DNA of 64,000 nt. Source: Bog-473 sp963717455 (lineage in GTDB: Bacteria > Actinomycetota > Acidimicrobiia > Acidimicrobiales > RAAP-2). The notes beneath the pieces were generated by a model, which was given only the letters and a program-made list of their open reading frames with translations, was not told where the DNA came from and searched no databases. Positions 26,749 through 35,572 of the stretch are shown piece after piece. Every line of letters starts with the position of its first letter. Position 1 is the stretch's first letter. Position numbers and translations under genes: made by a program. The stretch spans positions 1,736,001-1,800,000 of the forward strand of contig OY970336.1 in assembly GCA_963717455.1 (NCBI GenBank), given 5' to 3'.

Positions 26749-27879
26749 ATGGAATTCGGCATCTTTAACGCCGCGTGTGTGCTGCCCAAGTACGTCGAGC
26801 AGCACGGTGCATCCGCCGAGCACGACCGCATCATGGACGAGGTGTCTTTCATCGTGGCGGCGGACAAGGCCGGCTTCAAGTACACCTGGGCCTCCGAGCA
26901 CCATTTCCTGACCGAGTACTCGCACCTGTCGGCATCCGAGTCATTCCTCGCCTTCGTGGCCGCCAAGACCAACAACATCCACATCGGGTCGGGCATCTTC
27001 AACATCACGCCGCCCGTCAACCACCCGGCGCGCATCGCCGAGCGGGTCGCGATGCTGGACCACCTCTCGGAGGGCCGCTTCGAGTTCGGTACCGGCCGCG
27101 GCTCGTCGACGACCGAGCAGAAGGGCTTCGGGATCGAAGACTCCGACCTCACCCGCGAGATGGTGGCCGAGACGCTGCCGCAGATCGTGCGTATGTGGAA
27201 GGACGAGGACTACAGCTACGAGGGCAAGTTCTTCTCCATGCCGACCCGCAACGTGCTGCCCAAGCCCTACTCGAAGCCCCATCCGCCCATTTGGATGGCG
27301 GCCGGCAGCCCGTCCACCTTCGACTTGGCCGCGGAACTGGGCGTGGGCGTCCTGTGCTTCGGCTTCTCCACGCCGGACCAGCTGACCCCGCTGGTGGGTC
27401 GCTACAAGGAGAAGATCCAGGACTGCACGAATCCGGTCGGCGGCTTCGTGAACAACAACGTGATGATCACGACGCAGATGATCTGCATGGAGGACGGGGC
27501 CAAGGCGCGCAAGACCTTCCTCGAGGCCGACTCGAACTACCACCTGAGTCTGGTGTTCCGCTACCTCGACACGTTCCCGCGCCCCGCGGGCATCCCCGAG
27601 TGGCCGGAGATCATCCCCGCCATGGACGCCGCCACGCTCGACGCCGCGATCGCGGCCGGTGTCACCGCCGTCGGGACCCCCGACGAGGTGGGCAAGGCCG
27701 TCGAGAGCTTCGCCGCGACGGGCGCCGACCAGCTGGCGTTCGGGATGCTGTCGACCTCCATGCCGATCGAGTCGTGCCAGGAGGCCGTCGAGACGTTCGG
27801 CAAGCACGTGCTGAAGGACTTCGACAAGGATCCCGAGCACCTCACGACCAAGCAGCGGCTCGCCGCTGGCGGCAAATAG
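26749..27879 (+). CDS. luciferase-like (LLM) flavin/F420-dependent oxidoreductase
   Basis: The 376-aa protein is a bacterial-luciferase-like monooxygenase: MEFGIFNAACVLPKYVEQHG, KYTWASEHHFLTEYSHLSAS, GSGIFNITPPVNHPARIAER and LSEGRFEFGTGRGSSTTEQK. The EHHF and FGTGRG blocks are typical of the alkanal-monooxygenase-like group. The C-terminal third has LDAAIAAGVTAVGTPDEVGK and ATGADQLAFGMLS, the usual cofactor-loop region. It shares a promoter region and a KstR-like box with the fadD17-like gene, so a steroid or sterol acid substrate is plausible but not shown. Confidence 0.85.
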   Translation: MEFGIFNAACVLPKYVEQHGASAEHDRIMDEVSFIVAADKAGFKYTWASEHHFLTEYSHLSASESFLAFVAAKTNNIHIGSGIFNITPPVNHPARIAERVAMLDHLSEGRFEFGTGRGSSTTEQKGFGIEDSDLTREMVAETLPQIVRMWKDEDYSYEGKFFSMPTRNVLPKPYSKPHPPIWMAAGSPSTFDLAAELGVGVLCFGFSTPDQLTPLVGRYKEKIQDCTNPVGGFVNNNVMITTQMICMEDGAKARKTFLEADSNYHLSLVFRYLDTFPRPAGIPEWPEIIPAMDAATLDAAIAAGVTAVGTPDEVGKAVESFAATGADQLAFGMLSTSMPIESCQEAVETFGKHVLKDFDKDPEHLTTKQRLAAGGK

Positions 27880-27968
27880 CACGTTCCCCGAGGCCGCCCG
27901 CCGTTCCGGCTGAGCGGGTCATACGTGTCCGGTGCGAGCCGGTCAGGAGATGCACCGCGGGGCGGCGG

Positions 27969-28544
27969 TCAGAGCCGGAACTCACCAGCCTGCAGCCGAC
28001 GCTCGACCTCCTCGGCAACCTCGGTCGCCAGGCGCGTGCCCGAGTCGACCCGGTGGCGCTCTTCGACGCCGTGGCTCTCGAACTGCGCCCAGAGGTCGTC
28101 GACCACCGTGGCGTCCGCGAGCGCCCCGGCGTGTTCCGGCTCGACCGTGCGGTCCTGCACCCGCTGCTGCACGACACTGATGGGCGCCCGCAGTACGGCG
28201 TAATTCAGCTCGAGGCCGTGTGGCGCGCAGGCGTCCGTGAAGAGGTCGAGCATGAACGGGTAGAGGATGCCCTCGGCGACGGTGAAGTACCCGCCCTCGG
28301 CGAAGGTGGCGACAGCCTCGGCCGCGGCGCGGAGCACGACCCGGTTCTGCGTGTGCGCCGCCTCCTTCCAGGGCTCGATCACTCCCCGCCGCAACGTGGC
28401 GAAGAACCAGTCCAGGTCGAGGCAGGCCGAAAGGTCGTGGCGGTCGGCCACCAGTGGCGCGACAGTGGTCTTGCCACACCCTGGTGAGCCGGTGAGGAGG
28501 AGGACGGGGCCCGCGGGCACGGGTGCATCATCGCGTGGGGCCAC
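27969..28544 (-). CDS. P-loop AAA/kinase-like protein
   Basis: The 191-aa protein has a Walker A motif (LLLTGSPGCGKTT, about 17-29) and a later DLDWFFATLRRG segment like the adenylate-kinase/chloramphenicol-phosphotransferase fold. LNYAVLRAPISVVQQRVQDR and HVVDDLWAQFE-like sequence give the LID/arginine region. It is most likely a small-molecule kinase or zeta-like ATPase, with unknown substrate. A GTG start at 28544 is used; GC-rich sequence in front has no strong ribosome site. It lies alone between an LLM oxidoreductase and a GNAT gene and converges with the former. Confidence 0.75.
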   Translation of the reverse strand: MAPRDDAPVPAGPVLLLTGSPGCGKTTVAPLVADRHDLSACLDLDWFFATLRRGVIEPWKEAAHTQNRVVLRAAAEAVATFAEGGYFTVAEGILYPFMLDLFTDACAPHGLELNYAVLRAPISVVQQRVQDRTVEPEHAGALADATVVDDLWAQFESHGVEERHRVDSGTRLATEVAEEVERRLQAGEFRL

Positions 28545-28590
28545 GGCCGGTACGTGGAACTGCGCCGTGCGAGACCTAGGTTGTCGTCCG

Positions 28591-29004
28591 ATGGATGTGG
28601 TCTACCGATGGAGAGGTACGTTCGCCGACGATGAGGTCAATGCGCTCCATGCGGAGGGCTTCGACCACCCCGTCCTGGACATCGGCTGGCGCCGCCAGGT
28701 CGAGCGACACAGCTTGGGCTGGGTGTGCGCCTACGACCGGGAGCGCCTGGTCGGGTTCGTGAACGTGGCGTGGGACGGCGGCGTGCATGCCTTCGTGCTC
28801 GATACCCTCGTGCATGGCGACGCCCGTCACGAGGGTATCGGCACCGGTCTCCTGGAGGTGGCATCGAGGGAGGCCCGAGCCGCCGGTTGCGAGTGGCTCC
28901 ATGTCGACTTCGACGAGCAGCTCAGCGGGTTCTACCTCGGAGCCTGCGGGTTCGCCCCGACGCCGGCCGGAGTCACCGCGTTGAGAGCACGCGCACCGGG
29001 GTGA
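28591..29004 (+). CDS. GNAT-family N-acetyltransferase
   Basis: The 137-aa protein has GNAT motif A in HGDARHEGIGTGLLEVASRE (acetyl-CoA pyrophosphate loop, RxxGIG) and motif B in WLHVDFDEQLSGFYLGACGF. The start MDVVYRWRGTFADDEVNALH fits the family length, with a short N-terminal strand before motif A. The acceptor is unknown. The gene starts 46 bp from the divergent kinase-like gene and its end is 18 bp from the end of the convergent secreted protein gene. Confidence 0.85.
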   Translation: MDVVYRWRGTFADDEVNALHAEGFDHPVLDIGWRRQVERHSLGWVCAYDRERLVGFVNVAWDGGVHAFVLDTLVHGDARHEGIGTGLLEVASREARAAGCEWLHVDFDEQLSGFYLGACGFAPTPAGVTALRARAPG

Positions 29005-29021
29005 GCCCGGTGGCAGCGTCC

Positions 29022-31307
29022 TCAGCCCGCCGTCGCCACCCCCACCACGGGCTCGTTGAGCACGACGCCGCCCTCGGACCCGTAGAAGTTGGCGTCCCCG
29101 TAGTTGAAGATGCCGCCGTCGGATGCCGCGATCCAGTACCCGTGGCCGTCGAGCGTCGCCGCCATGCCGACGGCCGGCTTGACGAGGGGGACGCTGCCGG
29201 CAGAGCCGTAGAACCCGGCGTCACCGAAGTCGAAGATCCCCCCGTCCGACGCGACCATCCAGTAGCCGAGTCCGTCGGAGGTGGCCGCCATGCCCACGAC
29301 GGGCTTGTTCAGTGGTGTGCCCCCCATGGAGCCGTGGAAGGCGGCGTCGCCGAAGCTGAACACGCCGCCGTCGCTGGCCACCAGCCAGTAGCCGAGACCG
29401 TTCGAACCGGAGGCCATGCCCACGATGGGCCGGTTGAGCGGTTTGCCGCCCTCGGAGCCGTAGAACTTGGCGTCGCCGAAGCTGAACACGCCGCCGTCGG
29501 AGGCCACGAGCCAGTACCCGCCTCCGTCCGGCGTGGCCGCCACGCCGACGATCGGCGCGTTGAGCGGCTTGCCACCTTCTGACCCGAAGAAGCCGGCGTC
29601 CCCGTAGGTGAAGATCCCACCGTCGGATGCCACCAGCCAGTAGCCGTGCTTCGACGCGGTCGGGGCCATCCCCACGACCGGCCTGTTCAACCGGATGCTG
29701 CCGGCCGACCCGTAGAAGCCGGCGTTGCCGAAGGTGAAGATGCCACCGTCCGACGCGGTGAGCCAGTACGAGGAGTTCGGGGGTGCCGGCGGCGGCGGGG
29801 ACGGAGGGCCGGGCAGCCCGGCTGAGCCCGAGTAGGCGTAGACCTGGTCGGTCGAGGGAGCCAGGAGCAGGCCATCACCCACCGACGGAGTCGGGAAGTG
29901 GTTGGCTTCACCGCCCGTCGGGACCTGCTCCGCCGTGGCGCCGTTCAGGGGGTTGATGCCGTAGAGCGTGCCGCCGCCGATCGACCAGACGAGGCCGCCG
30001 GCGAGGATGGGTGGCCCGTCCGCCCCGGAGGAGGTCTGCCACAGCGCACTGAGTGGGCTGGTCTGAATCGCCTGCACCCCGTTGCCGCAGGGGACGTACA
30101 CGACGGTCCCCGCGATCGCGTCCCCGCCGTCGGAGTAGCTGCCGCAGGCGGAGATCTGCGGCGCGGCGTAGATCCCGCCGAGATTGGCCTGGTTCACCAG
30201 GTAGGCGGTGGACGACTTGCCGACCTGCAGGATCGTCCCGTTCGAGAGCAGCGCCGGCGAGCTCGATCCGAGGTCCAGGTCGTTCGCATTGTCGTACGAC
30301 CACGTCGTCGGGGCGAAGAGATGGGTGCGGTCCAGGCCCGGCGACAGCTCCAGCACCGAGTCGCTGTTGTCGTAGGTCGACGACGAGCCGTTGCCGATAG
30401 ACACCCAGATGTTGCCCGCCGCGTCGACCTCGGGCGCCGCGCCGCCCATCCACACCGCCCCGTCGTTGCCGACCGGCACCGCCTGGTAGTAGCCAGGCGT
30501 CCCCCCGCCCTCGGGTACCGACACGACCCAGCCGCTGTAGGTCGAACAGTCGCCGTCGTTGCCGCCGTAGCCGAAGATCACGTGGCCGTCGCTCAGGTTC
30601 AGCCCGGTGCGCTGCAGGATCGCCGCGGTGGGTTGCCCCGGGGGGTCGACCGCCACCTGTCCCAGAAGGACGGTGCCGGTGTAGAGGCTCAGGCCCACGA
30701 GGACGTGAGCGGGTGCACCCCCGCTCAGGACGTCGGCCACCGCGAAGATCTCCCCGCGGGCCACGTCGACGACGGGGGTGCCGGTGATGCCGACGGTCGG
30801 GCCGATGTCGCCGCACGGCAGGTCACCCGACGGCACCGGGGTTCCGATGTGGGCGGACCACAGGATGGCGCCGCTGTCGGCAGCCAGCGCGTAAATCGTG
30901 TCGTTCTCCGTGGCCACGAAGACGCGCCCGGTCGCCTCCAACGGTTCCCCGTAGACCTGCCCGTCGAGCACCGGCGAGTGCCAGGCGAGGTTGGGAGGCG
31001 AGAACGTGACGCCGGACGGGTCGACACCGGTCCCGAGCGGGTTGCCGTGGTACACGGTCCACGAGGCCGTGGCGTCAACGTGGGCGACGCCGGCGGCCGA
31101 GGCGGTGACCCCTCCCAGCGAGAGGGCGGCGCCTGTGGTGAACAGGAAGAGGCTGCCCACTGCAATCGCCCAGGGGGTGGTGGCCGCCGTCCGTCGGGCG
31201 CAGCGCACGACCGTGGTCGCGCGTGGAGTCAAGCGTGGTGTACCGGTGCGCGGAGTGATCGACGCACCGTAGTGGGTTGCGGCGACGCCCGTCGACCTTG
31301 TGGTCAC
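29022..31307 (-). CDS. Secreted PQQ-propeller protein with six C-terminal SDGGIF repeats
   Basis: The ~761-aa protein has an N-terminal arginine-rich stretch, a signal-anchor-like hydrophobic helix (AIAVGSLFLFTTGAALSLGG, about 48-67), then a ~430-residue outer-protein beta-propeller of the PQQ-like (outer membrane assembly/alcohol dehydrogenase-like) type (ENDTIYALAADSGAILWSAH, GGTLYGINPLNGATA). After a Pro-rich linker, six ~42-residue repeats follow (YWLVASDGGIFTYGDAGF, then GSEGGKPLNAPIVGVA...). The same repeat occurs in the secreted protein at 33.1-35.0 kb. GTG 31307 overlaps the stop of the upstream fadD19-like gene (GTGA), so it may be translationally coupled. Function is unknown; a cell-surface or extracellular role is inferred. 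Confidence 0.78.
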   Translation of the reverse strand: MTTRSTGVAATHYGASITPRTGTPRLTPRATTVVRCARRTAATTPWAIAVGSLFLFTTGAALSLGGVTASAAGVAHVDATASWTVYHGNPLGTGVDPSGVTFSPPNLAWHSPVLDGQVYGEPLEATGRVFVATENDTIYALAADSGAILWSAHIGTPVPSGDLPCGDIGPTVGITGTPVVDVARGEIFAVADVLSGGAPAHVLVGLSLYTGTVLLGQVAVDPPGQPTAAILQRTGLNLSDGHVIFGYGGNDGDCSTYSGWVVSVPEGGGTPGYYQAVPVGNDGAVWMGGAAPEVDAAGNIWVSIGNGSSSTYDNSDSVLELSPGLDRTHLFAPTTWSYDNANDLDLGSSSPALLSNGTILQVGKSSTAYLVNQANLGGIYAAPQISACGSYSDGGDAIAGTVVYVPCGNGVQAIQTSPLSALWQTSSGADGPPILAGGLVWSIGGGTLYGINPLNGATAEQVPTGGEANHFPTPSVGDGLLLAPSTDQVYAYSGSAGLPGPPSPPPPAPPNSSYWLTASDGGIFTFGNAGFYGSAGSIRLNRPVVGMAPTASKHGYWLVASDGGIFTYGDAGFFGSEGGKPLNAPIVGVAATPDGGGYWLVASDGGVFSFGDAKFYGSEGGKPLNRPIVGMASGSNGLGYWLVASDGGVFSFGDAAFHGSMGGTPLNKPVVGMAATSDGLGYWMVASDGGIFDFGDAGFYGSAGSVPLVKPAVGMAATLDGHGYWIAASDGGIFNYGDANFYGSEGGVVLNEPVVGVATAG

Positions 31308-32956
31308 GCCCCCGGATCTGGACCGCTCCCCGACGGGGTCCCCGCTTCGACCCCTCTCCCCGCGTGCACGATGGCCGCCGCCCACGTGTAGTCCGGTTTG
31401 CCCGACGGCGAGCGCTCCACCGCATCGACGACGTAGAGACGGCGGGGCAGCTTGTAGCCGGCGATGGACTGCCGGCAGTGCTCCTGCAGCGACTCCAGTG
31501 AGGGCGCCTCGTGGCCGATTCTCGGTTGCACGATGGCGGCCACCGTCTGTCCCCAGCGCTCGTCGGGCGCGCCGCAGACGATGGCGTCCATGACGTCGGG
31601 GTGCGAGCGGACGGCGGACTCGACCTCCTCGGGGAAGATCTTCTCGCCCCCCGAGTTGATGACGATCGACCCCCGACCGAGCAGGGTGATCGACCCATCG
31701 GCCTCCACGGTCGCGTAGTCGCCGGGCATCACGAAGCGCGTGCCCCGTACCTCGATGAACACCTCGGCCGTCTTCTTCGGGTCGTTGTAGTAGCCGAGCG
31801 GGATGTCACCGGACCGGGCGATCTTGCCGATGACGCCCGACCCCGGCTCGACCGGCTCGAGGTTCTCGTCGAACACCACCGTCTCGCCCAGCAGGTGCAC
31901 GGTCGGGCCGCTCTTCATGGCCGTGTTGCCCGCGGTCACGACCGTCATCCCGTTGTTCCCACCCTCCGAGGAGCCGATGGCGTCCGTGATCACGAGGTTG
32001 GGCAGGTGGACGAAGAACTGGTCCTTGACTGGTGCCGAGAACAACGCGGCCGACGACACGACGGCCAGGAGAGACGAGAGGTCGTGGTCCGTCCCCGGGT
32101 CGGTCAACGACTCGATGAGCGGCTTGCCCATGGCGTCCCCCGTAATCATCACCGAGTTCACCCGCTCCTCGGTGACCAGCCGCCAGACGTGGTGGGGGTC
32201 GAACTTGGCCATGAGGACGATCTTGGAGCCGACGAAGCTCTGTCCCATGACGCACCACTGCGTGGCGCCGTGCATGAGGGGCGCCACCGGCAGGTGCACC
32301 ATCGGGCCGCCTGCACCCTTGGCCACCATCACCGCCGGGTCTGTGATCCGCACGTTGGTCACCGGGTCGGTCCCGCCGCCAAGCGCGTAGAAGACGTCCT
32401 CGTGGCGCCACACCACGCCCTTGGGCATGCCGGTCGTGCCGCCGGTGTAGAGGACGTAGAGGTCGTCACCGGTGCGCGGCCCGAAGTCTCGTTCCGGGGA
32501 ATGGTCGGCCAGTGCCTCCTCGTAGCCGATGGCACCCGGCGTGGAGTCGACGTCGCTGCCGTCCTCGATCACGATCACGTGCCGCAGCTCCGGCAACTCG
32601 GGCAGCAAGGTGGTGACCAAGGGAGAGAACTCGCGCTGGTGCACGAGCGCCTTCAGATCAGCGTTGGTGAGGAGGTAGCGGAGCTCGTCCTTGACGTAGC
32701 GGTAGTTGATGTTGATCCAGATCGCCCGCAGCTTGAAGACGGCCCAGGCGGTCTCGACCCATTCGACCGAGTTGTAGGCGTAGATCCCGACGTGGTCGCC
32801 CGGCCCGATCCCCTGCGCGGCCAGATGGTGCGCCAGCCGGTTCGCCCGCGCTTCCGTCTCGGCATAGGTCCGCCGCTCGCCGTTGGCGACCAGGTACTCC
32901 CGCTCGGGGTAGGCATCGACGGCCGCTTCGAAGAGGTCGGCGAGGTTGAACTCCAT
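31304..32956 (-). CDS. fadD19: acyl-CoA synthetase, FadD19-like steroid-CoA ligase
   Basis: The 550-aa ligase starts MEFNLADLFEAAVDAYPERE and has the adenylation P-loop LYTGGTTGMPKGVVWRHEDV (about 170), the substrate-region WININYRYVKDELRYLL, GSSEGGNNG (A5-like), PGDYATVEADGSITLLGRGS (A8) and a C-terminal Lys region (PSGKPDYTWA). FadD19 of mycobacteria, about the same length, activates the C26 acid of the cholesterol side chain. The IN(I/T)NYRY and TTGMPKGV(M/V)WR blocks are shared with it. A KstR-like box lies only 12 bp upstream of the ATG. Its stop overlaps the next gene by 4 bases. Confidence 0.83.
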   Translation of the reverse strand: MEFNLADLFEAAVDAYPEREYLVANGERRTYAETEARANRLAHHLAAQGIGPGDHVGIYAYNSVEWVETAWAVFKLRAIWININYRYVKDELRYLLTNADLKALVHQREFSPLVTTLLPELPELRHVIVIEDGSDVDSTPGAIGYEEALADHSPERDFGPRTGDDLYVLYTGGTTGMPKGVVWRHEDVFYALGGGTDPVTNVRITDPAVMVAKGAGGPMVHLPVAPLMHGATQWCVMGQSFVGSKIVLMAKFDPHHVWRLVTEERVNSVMITGDAMGKPLIESLTDPGTDHDLSSLLAVVSSAALFSAPVKDQFFVHLPNLVITDAIGSSEGGNNGMTVVTAGNTAMKSGPTVHLLGETVVFDENLEPVEPGSGVIGKIARSGDIPLGYYNDPKKTAEVFIEVRGTRFVMPGDYATVEADGSITLLGRGSIVINSGGEKIFPEEVESAVRSHPDVMDAIVCGAPDERWGQTVAAIVQPRIGHEAPSLESLQEHCRQSIAGYKLPRRLYVVDAVERSPSGKPDYTWAAAIVHAGRGVEAGTPSGSGPDPGA

Positions 32957-32967
32957 CCCTCTCAGGT

Positions 32968-32981
32968 TAGAACACGTTCTT
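32968..32981. promoter_or_regulatory. KstR-like operator (one mismatch)
   Basis: TAGAACACGTTCTT matches TnnAACnnGTTnnA except the last base, and its core AGAACACGTTCT is an almost perfect palindrome. It ends 12 bp before the ATG of the fadD19-like gene, where a bound repressor would overlap the start or the ribosome site. Confidence 0.6.
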
Positions 32982-33068
32982 ATTCCTCGGGCAACCGGCG
33001 TCGGGGCCCGCCGGAGAGGCGCGGGCGGACCGGGGCGGCGGGCTCCCCCGGCCCCTCGCCGCCCCGCG

Positions 33069-35015
33069 CTAGCCCGAGAGGCCCACGATGGGCGCGTTGA
33101 GCACGATCGATCCCGTCGAGCCGAGGAACGGGGGACCGCCGGTGGTCGGGAAGGTGAAGATCCCGCCGTCGGAGCCCGACAGGTAGTAGCCGCCGGCGAC
33201 CGCCGTCATCCCGACGATGGGCTTGTTCAGCGTCATGCCACCGGTCGACCCGAAGAAGGGCGGCCCGCCCGTGGTCGGGAAGGCGAAGATCCCCCCGTCG
33301 GACGCCACGAGGTAGTAGCCGCCGCCGACTGGTGCGGCCATGCCGACCACCGGCTTGTTGAGCACGAGGCTGCCGGTCGATCCTGCGAAGGTCGCGTCGC
33401 CGTAGTTGAAGATGCCGCCATCGGAGGCTACGAGGTAATAGCCCTTCCCGTCCGGCGTGGCGGCCATGCCGACGATCGGCTTGTTGAGGGTGATGCTGCC
33501 GGTCGAACCGTAGAACTGGGCGTCGCCATAGCTGAAGATGCCGCCATCGGAGGCCACCAGCCAATAGCCGGCCCCGTCCGCCGTGACGGCCATCCCGACG
33601 ATGGGCTTGTTGAGTGGCTGCCCACCCCGCGAGCCGTAGAAGTGCGCCGAGCCGAAGGCGAAGATACCGCCGTCAGAGGCCACCAGGTAGTAGCCGTCGC
33701 CGCCGGGCATCACGGCCATGCCGACCACGGGCGCGTTGAGCGGCGTGCCGCCCATGGAGCCGAGGAACGGTGCGCCGCTCCCGTAGGCGAACACGCCACC
33801 GTCGGTCGCCACGAAGCGGTAGCCCGATCGAGCGATGGGCGCCGTCATCGCCACCGGCTGGCTGAACCCGCCCAGAGTGGTGGCGCCGGCGGCGACACAC
33901 TCCCAATTCGTCAGGCAGGTGACAGCGTTGAGCGAGGTGGCCGTGGAAGTCGCCGGGACCGGCGTCGTCGCCGAGGTCCAGTTCACACCGTTCCACGACA
34001 GGCCGACGGGGGTTGCTGTTGCGTTGCCCTCTCGGCCGACGGTGCTGCAGGAGGTGGCGCTGAAGCACGCCACAGAGGTCAGGTAGTCATCGTTGGTGTC
34101 AGGGCCGTCGGGCACGCTGTTCTGCGTCCAGGTCGTGCCGTTCCACGTGGCAACGAGATTCCTGAAGAACAGAGCGGTGTCTTGAAATGCGCCGACGGCC
34201 ACGCAGTAGCTGATTCCGGTGCAGGACACCCCGTCGAAGCTGCCGCTCGTGCCCGGTGCCGGGTTCGGGCTCGTCACGACGGTCCATGCCGTGCCGTTCC
34301 ACATCTCGGTCAGCGGGAGGATGTTGGCTCCGACCGTCTGGTCTCCCGCGGCCATGCACCACGATGCGCTCACGCACGAGACGGCCTCGAGTTCCGCTGC
34401 GGTTGCTCCAGTCGGCAGCACGGCATTCGACGCGATCGACCACGAGGTCCCGTTCCAGACCTCGGCCAGCGGCAAGCGATTGCCGGCGGCCGTACCGAAT
34501 CCGACCGCCGTGCACGAGGTGGCGCTCAGGCACGAGACATCGTTCAGTGCCGTCTCGGTCGAGCCGGTGACGTTGGCGGCAGTGACCTGTGTCCACGCCG
34601 ACCCGTTCCACTGCTCCACCAGAGGATCAGTGGTGTTGTTGAAGTCTCCCACCGCCACGCAGAACGCCGGCCCGGCGCAACTGACCTTCACCAGCTCGGC
34701 ATTGCCGGTGCCGGGAGTTGTCACAGTGGCCAGTTTCCAGCTCGTCCCATTCCACTGGTCGATGACCAAGACTGTCGGGGTACCGCTGCTGCCCACGGCC
34801 ACGCAGAAGGAGCTGGTGGCGCACGTCACTCCGTTGAGCGACACGTTCTGCGACGTCGAGGGTGAGGCGGGCAGCGTCGTCGTGAAGGCGGTAGCGCCCA
34901 CCTGTGCGGGCGGCGTCGGGATGGTGGCGCCCGCTTGCCCGGCAGCGAGGCCGGCGAGTGATCCTCCGATCGCAAGAACTGTGGAAAGCATGACGGACGA
35001 CGCGATTCGCCGCAT
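33069..35015 (-). CDS. Secreted protein with seven CxxxxxC/WNG repeats and six SDGGIF repeats
   Basis: The ~648-aa protein has a signal peptide (MRRIASSVMLSTVLAIGGSL, cleaved after AGATI-like sequence). The N-terminal ~370 residues hold seven ~50-residue repeats of the form V(S/T/A)C-x5-C-x(A/V)(V/A)G followed by W(N)G(T/S)xW, with two cysteines six residues apart in each, which could pair as disulfides. The C-terminal ~260 residues hold six SDGGIF repeats of ~42-44 residues similar to the protein at 29.0-31.3 kb (YYLVASDGGIFAFGSAHF, GSxGGxxLNxPIVGMA). ATG 35015 has a GGGAGG ribosome site. It is probably an extracellular or wall-bound beta-rich protein; its role is unknown. Confidence 0.8.
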   Translation of the reverse strand: MRRIASSVMLSTVLAIGGSLAGLAAGQAGATIPTPPAQVGATAFTTTLPASPSTSQNVSLNGVTCATSSFCVAVGSSGTPTVLVIDQWNGTSWKLATVTTPGTGNAELVKVSCAGPAFCVAVGDFNNTTDPLVEQWNGSAWTQVTAANVTGSTETALNDVSCLSATSCTAVGFGTAAGNRLPLAEVWNGTSWSIASNAVLPTGATAAELEAVSCVSASWCMAAGDQTVGANILPLTEMWNGTAWTVVTSPNPAPGTSGSFDGVSCTGISYCVAVGAFQDTALFFRNLVATWNGTTWTQNSVPDGPDTNDDYLTSVACFSATSCSTVGREGNATATPVGLSWNGVNWTSATTPVPATSTATSLNAVTCLTNWECVAAGATTLGGFSQPVAMTAPIARSGYRFVATDGGVFAYGSGAPFLGSMGGTPLNAPVVGMAVMPGGDGYYLVASDGGIFAFGSAHFYGSRGGQPLNKPIVGMAVTADGAGYWLVASDGGIFSYGDAQFYGSTGSITLNKPIVGMAATPDGKGYYLVASDGGIFNYGDATFAGSTGSLVLNKPVVGMAAPVGGGYYLVASDGGIFAFPTTGGPPFFGSTGGMTLNKPIVGMTAVAGGYYLSGSDGGIFTFPTTGGPPFLGSTGSIVLNAPIVGLSG

Positions 35016-35572
35016 TGGTTCCTCCCTAGATGTCATGAGCAACCCACCTCTCGAAGACGAGGCGCACTCCAGCGTTTGAGGTTACGTAGGAAGCGCGGCC
35101 TTGTCCAGGGGTCCGAGGCGACGTTGTGACGAGCGGATCAACTGCACCCGCTGTTGTCGCTGTCGGCCGCTTCCGCTCTTCGCCACCCGTCGTTTCGAGG
35201 AACTCGGGTTGTTCGGCAGCACCCGCGTGAAGAGACGCGGAGCAAGCGCGGATTCGTCGAACAGCTCGGGCTCGCCGCGCCAGATCTCGTCCCACACGGG
35301 TTGGAAGAACCAAACCGCGCCGTGCGACGCCATGTAGTCGCTTGCCGTACACCGAGTGCGGATGGGCCCGGCGACGCCCTCAGAGAACCCGAAGCGGCCG
35401 AAGAGCCGCACTGCCTGAGCCGGCATCTGCTTCCGCTGCACCCGCTGTTCCTCGACGCTGGCGAACCGTCGCCGGGGTCGGCACGATCGCGCTGACCCCC
35501 CATCATCGGCCCTGGCCCCTTCCGATGCCTATGAGAGGGCTTCTGCCACGACAGGCAAACTAACGTCTGCCC
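35016..35572. other. Intergenic region with lower GC content
   Basis: This 557-bp stretch separates two unlike genes. Apart from the weak reading frame at 35082-35441 and short overlapping frames on the other strand, I see no motif. It contains a degenerate repeat of GCACCCGCTGTT near 35146 and 35438. The promoter of the SRPBCC gene at 35573 should lie at its right end. Confidence 0.5.
35082..35441 (-). CDS. hypothetical protein, weakly supported
   Basis: A 119-aa open frame that contains a Trp-rich, non-repetitive stretch (ASHGAVWFFQPVWDEIWRGE, then LFDESALAPRLFTRVLPNNP) unlike the Arg/Gly/Pro shadows typical of this genome. I do not recognise the family. The tail (SSSKRRVAKSGSGRQRQQR) is basic. 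It may be a remnant of a longer gene rather than a complete one, because the surrounding 557-bp gap has lower GC and no ribosome site is clear. Confidence 0.25.
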   Translation of the reverse strand: MQRKQMPAQAVRLFGRFGFSEGVAGPIRTRCTASDYMASHGAVWFFQPVWDEIWRGEPELFDESALAPRLFTRVLPNNPSSSKRRVAKSGSGRQRQQRVQLIRSSQRRLGPLDKAALPT

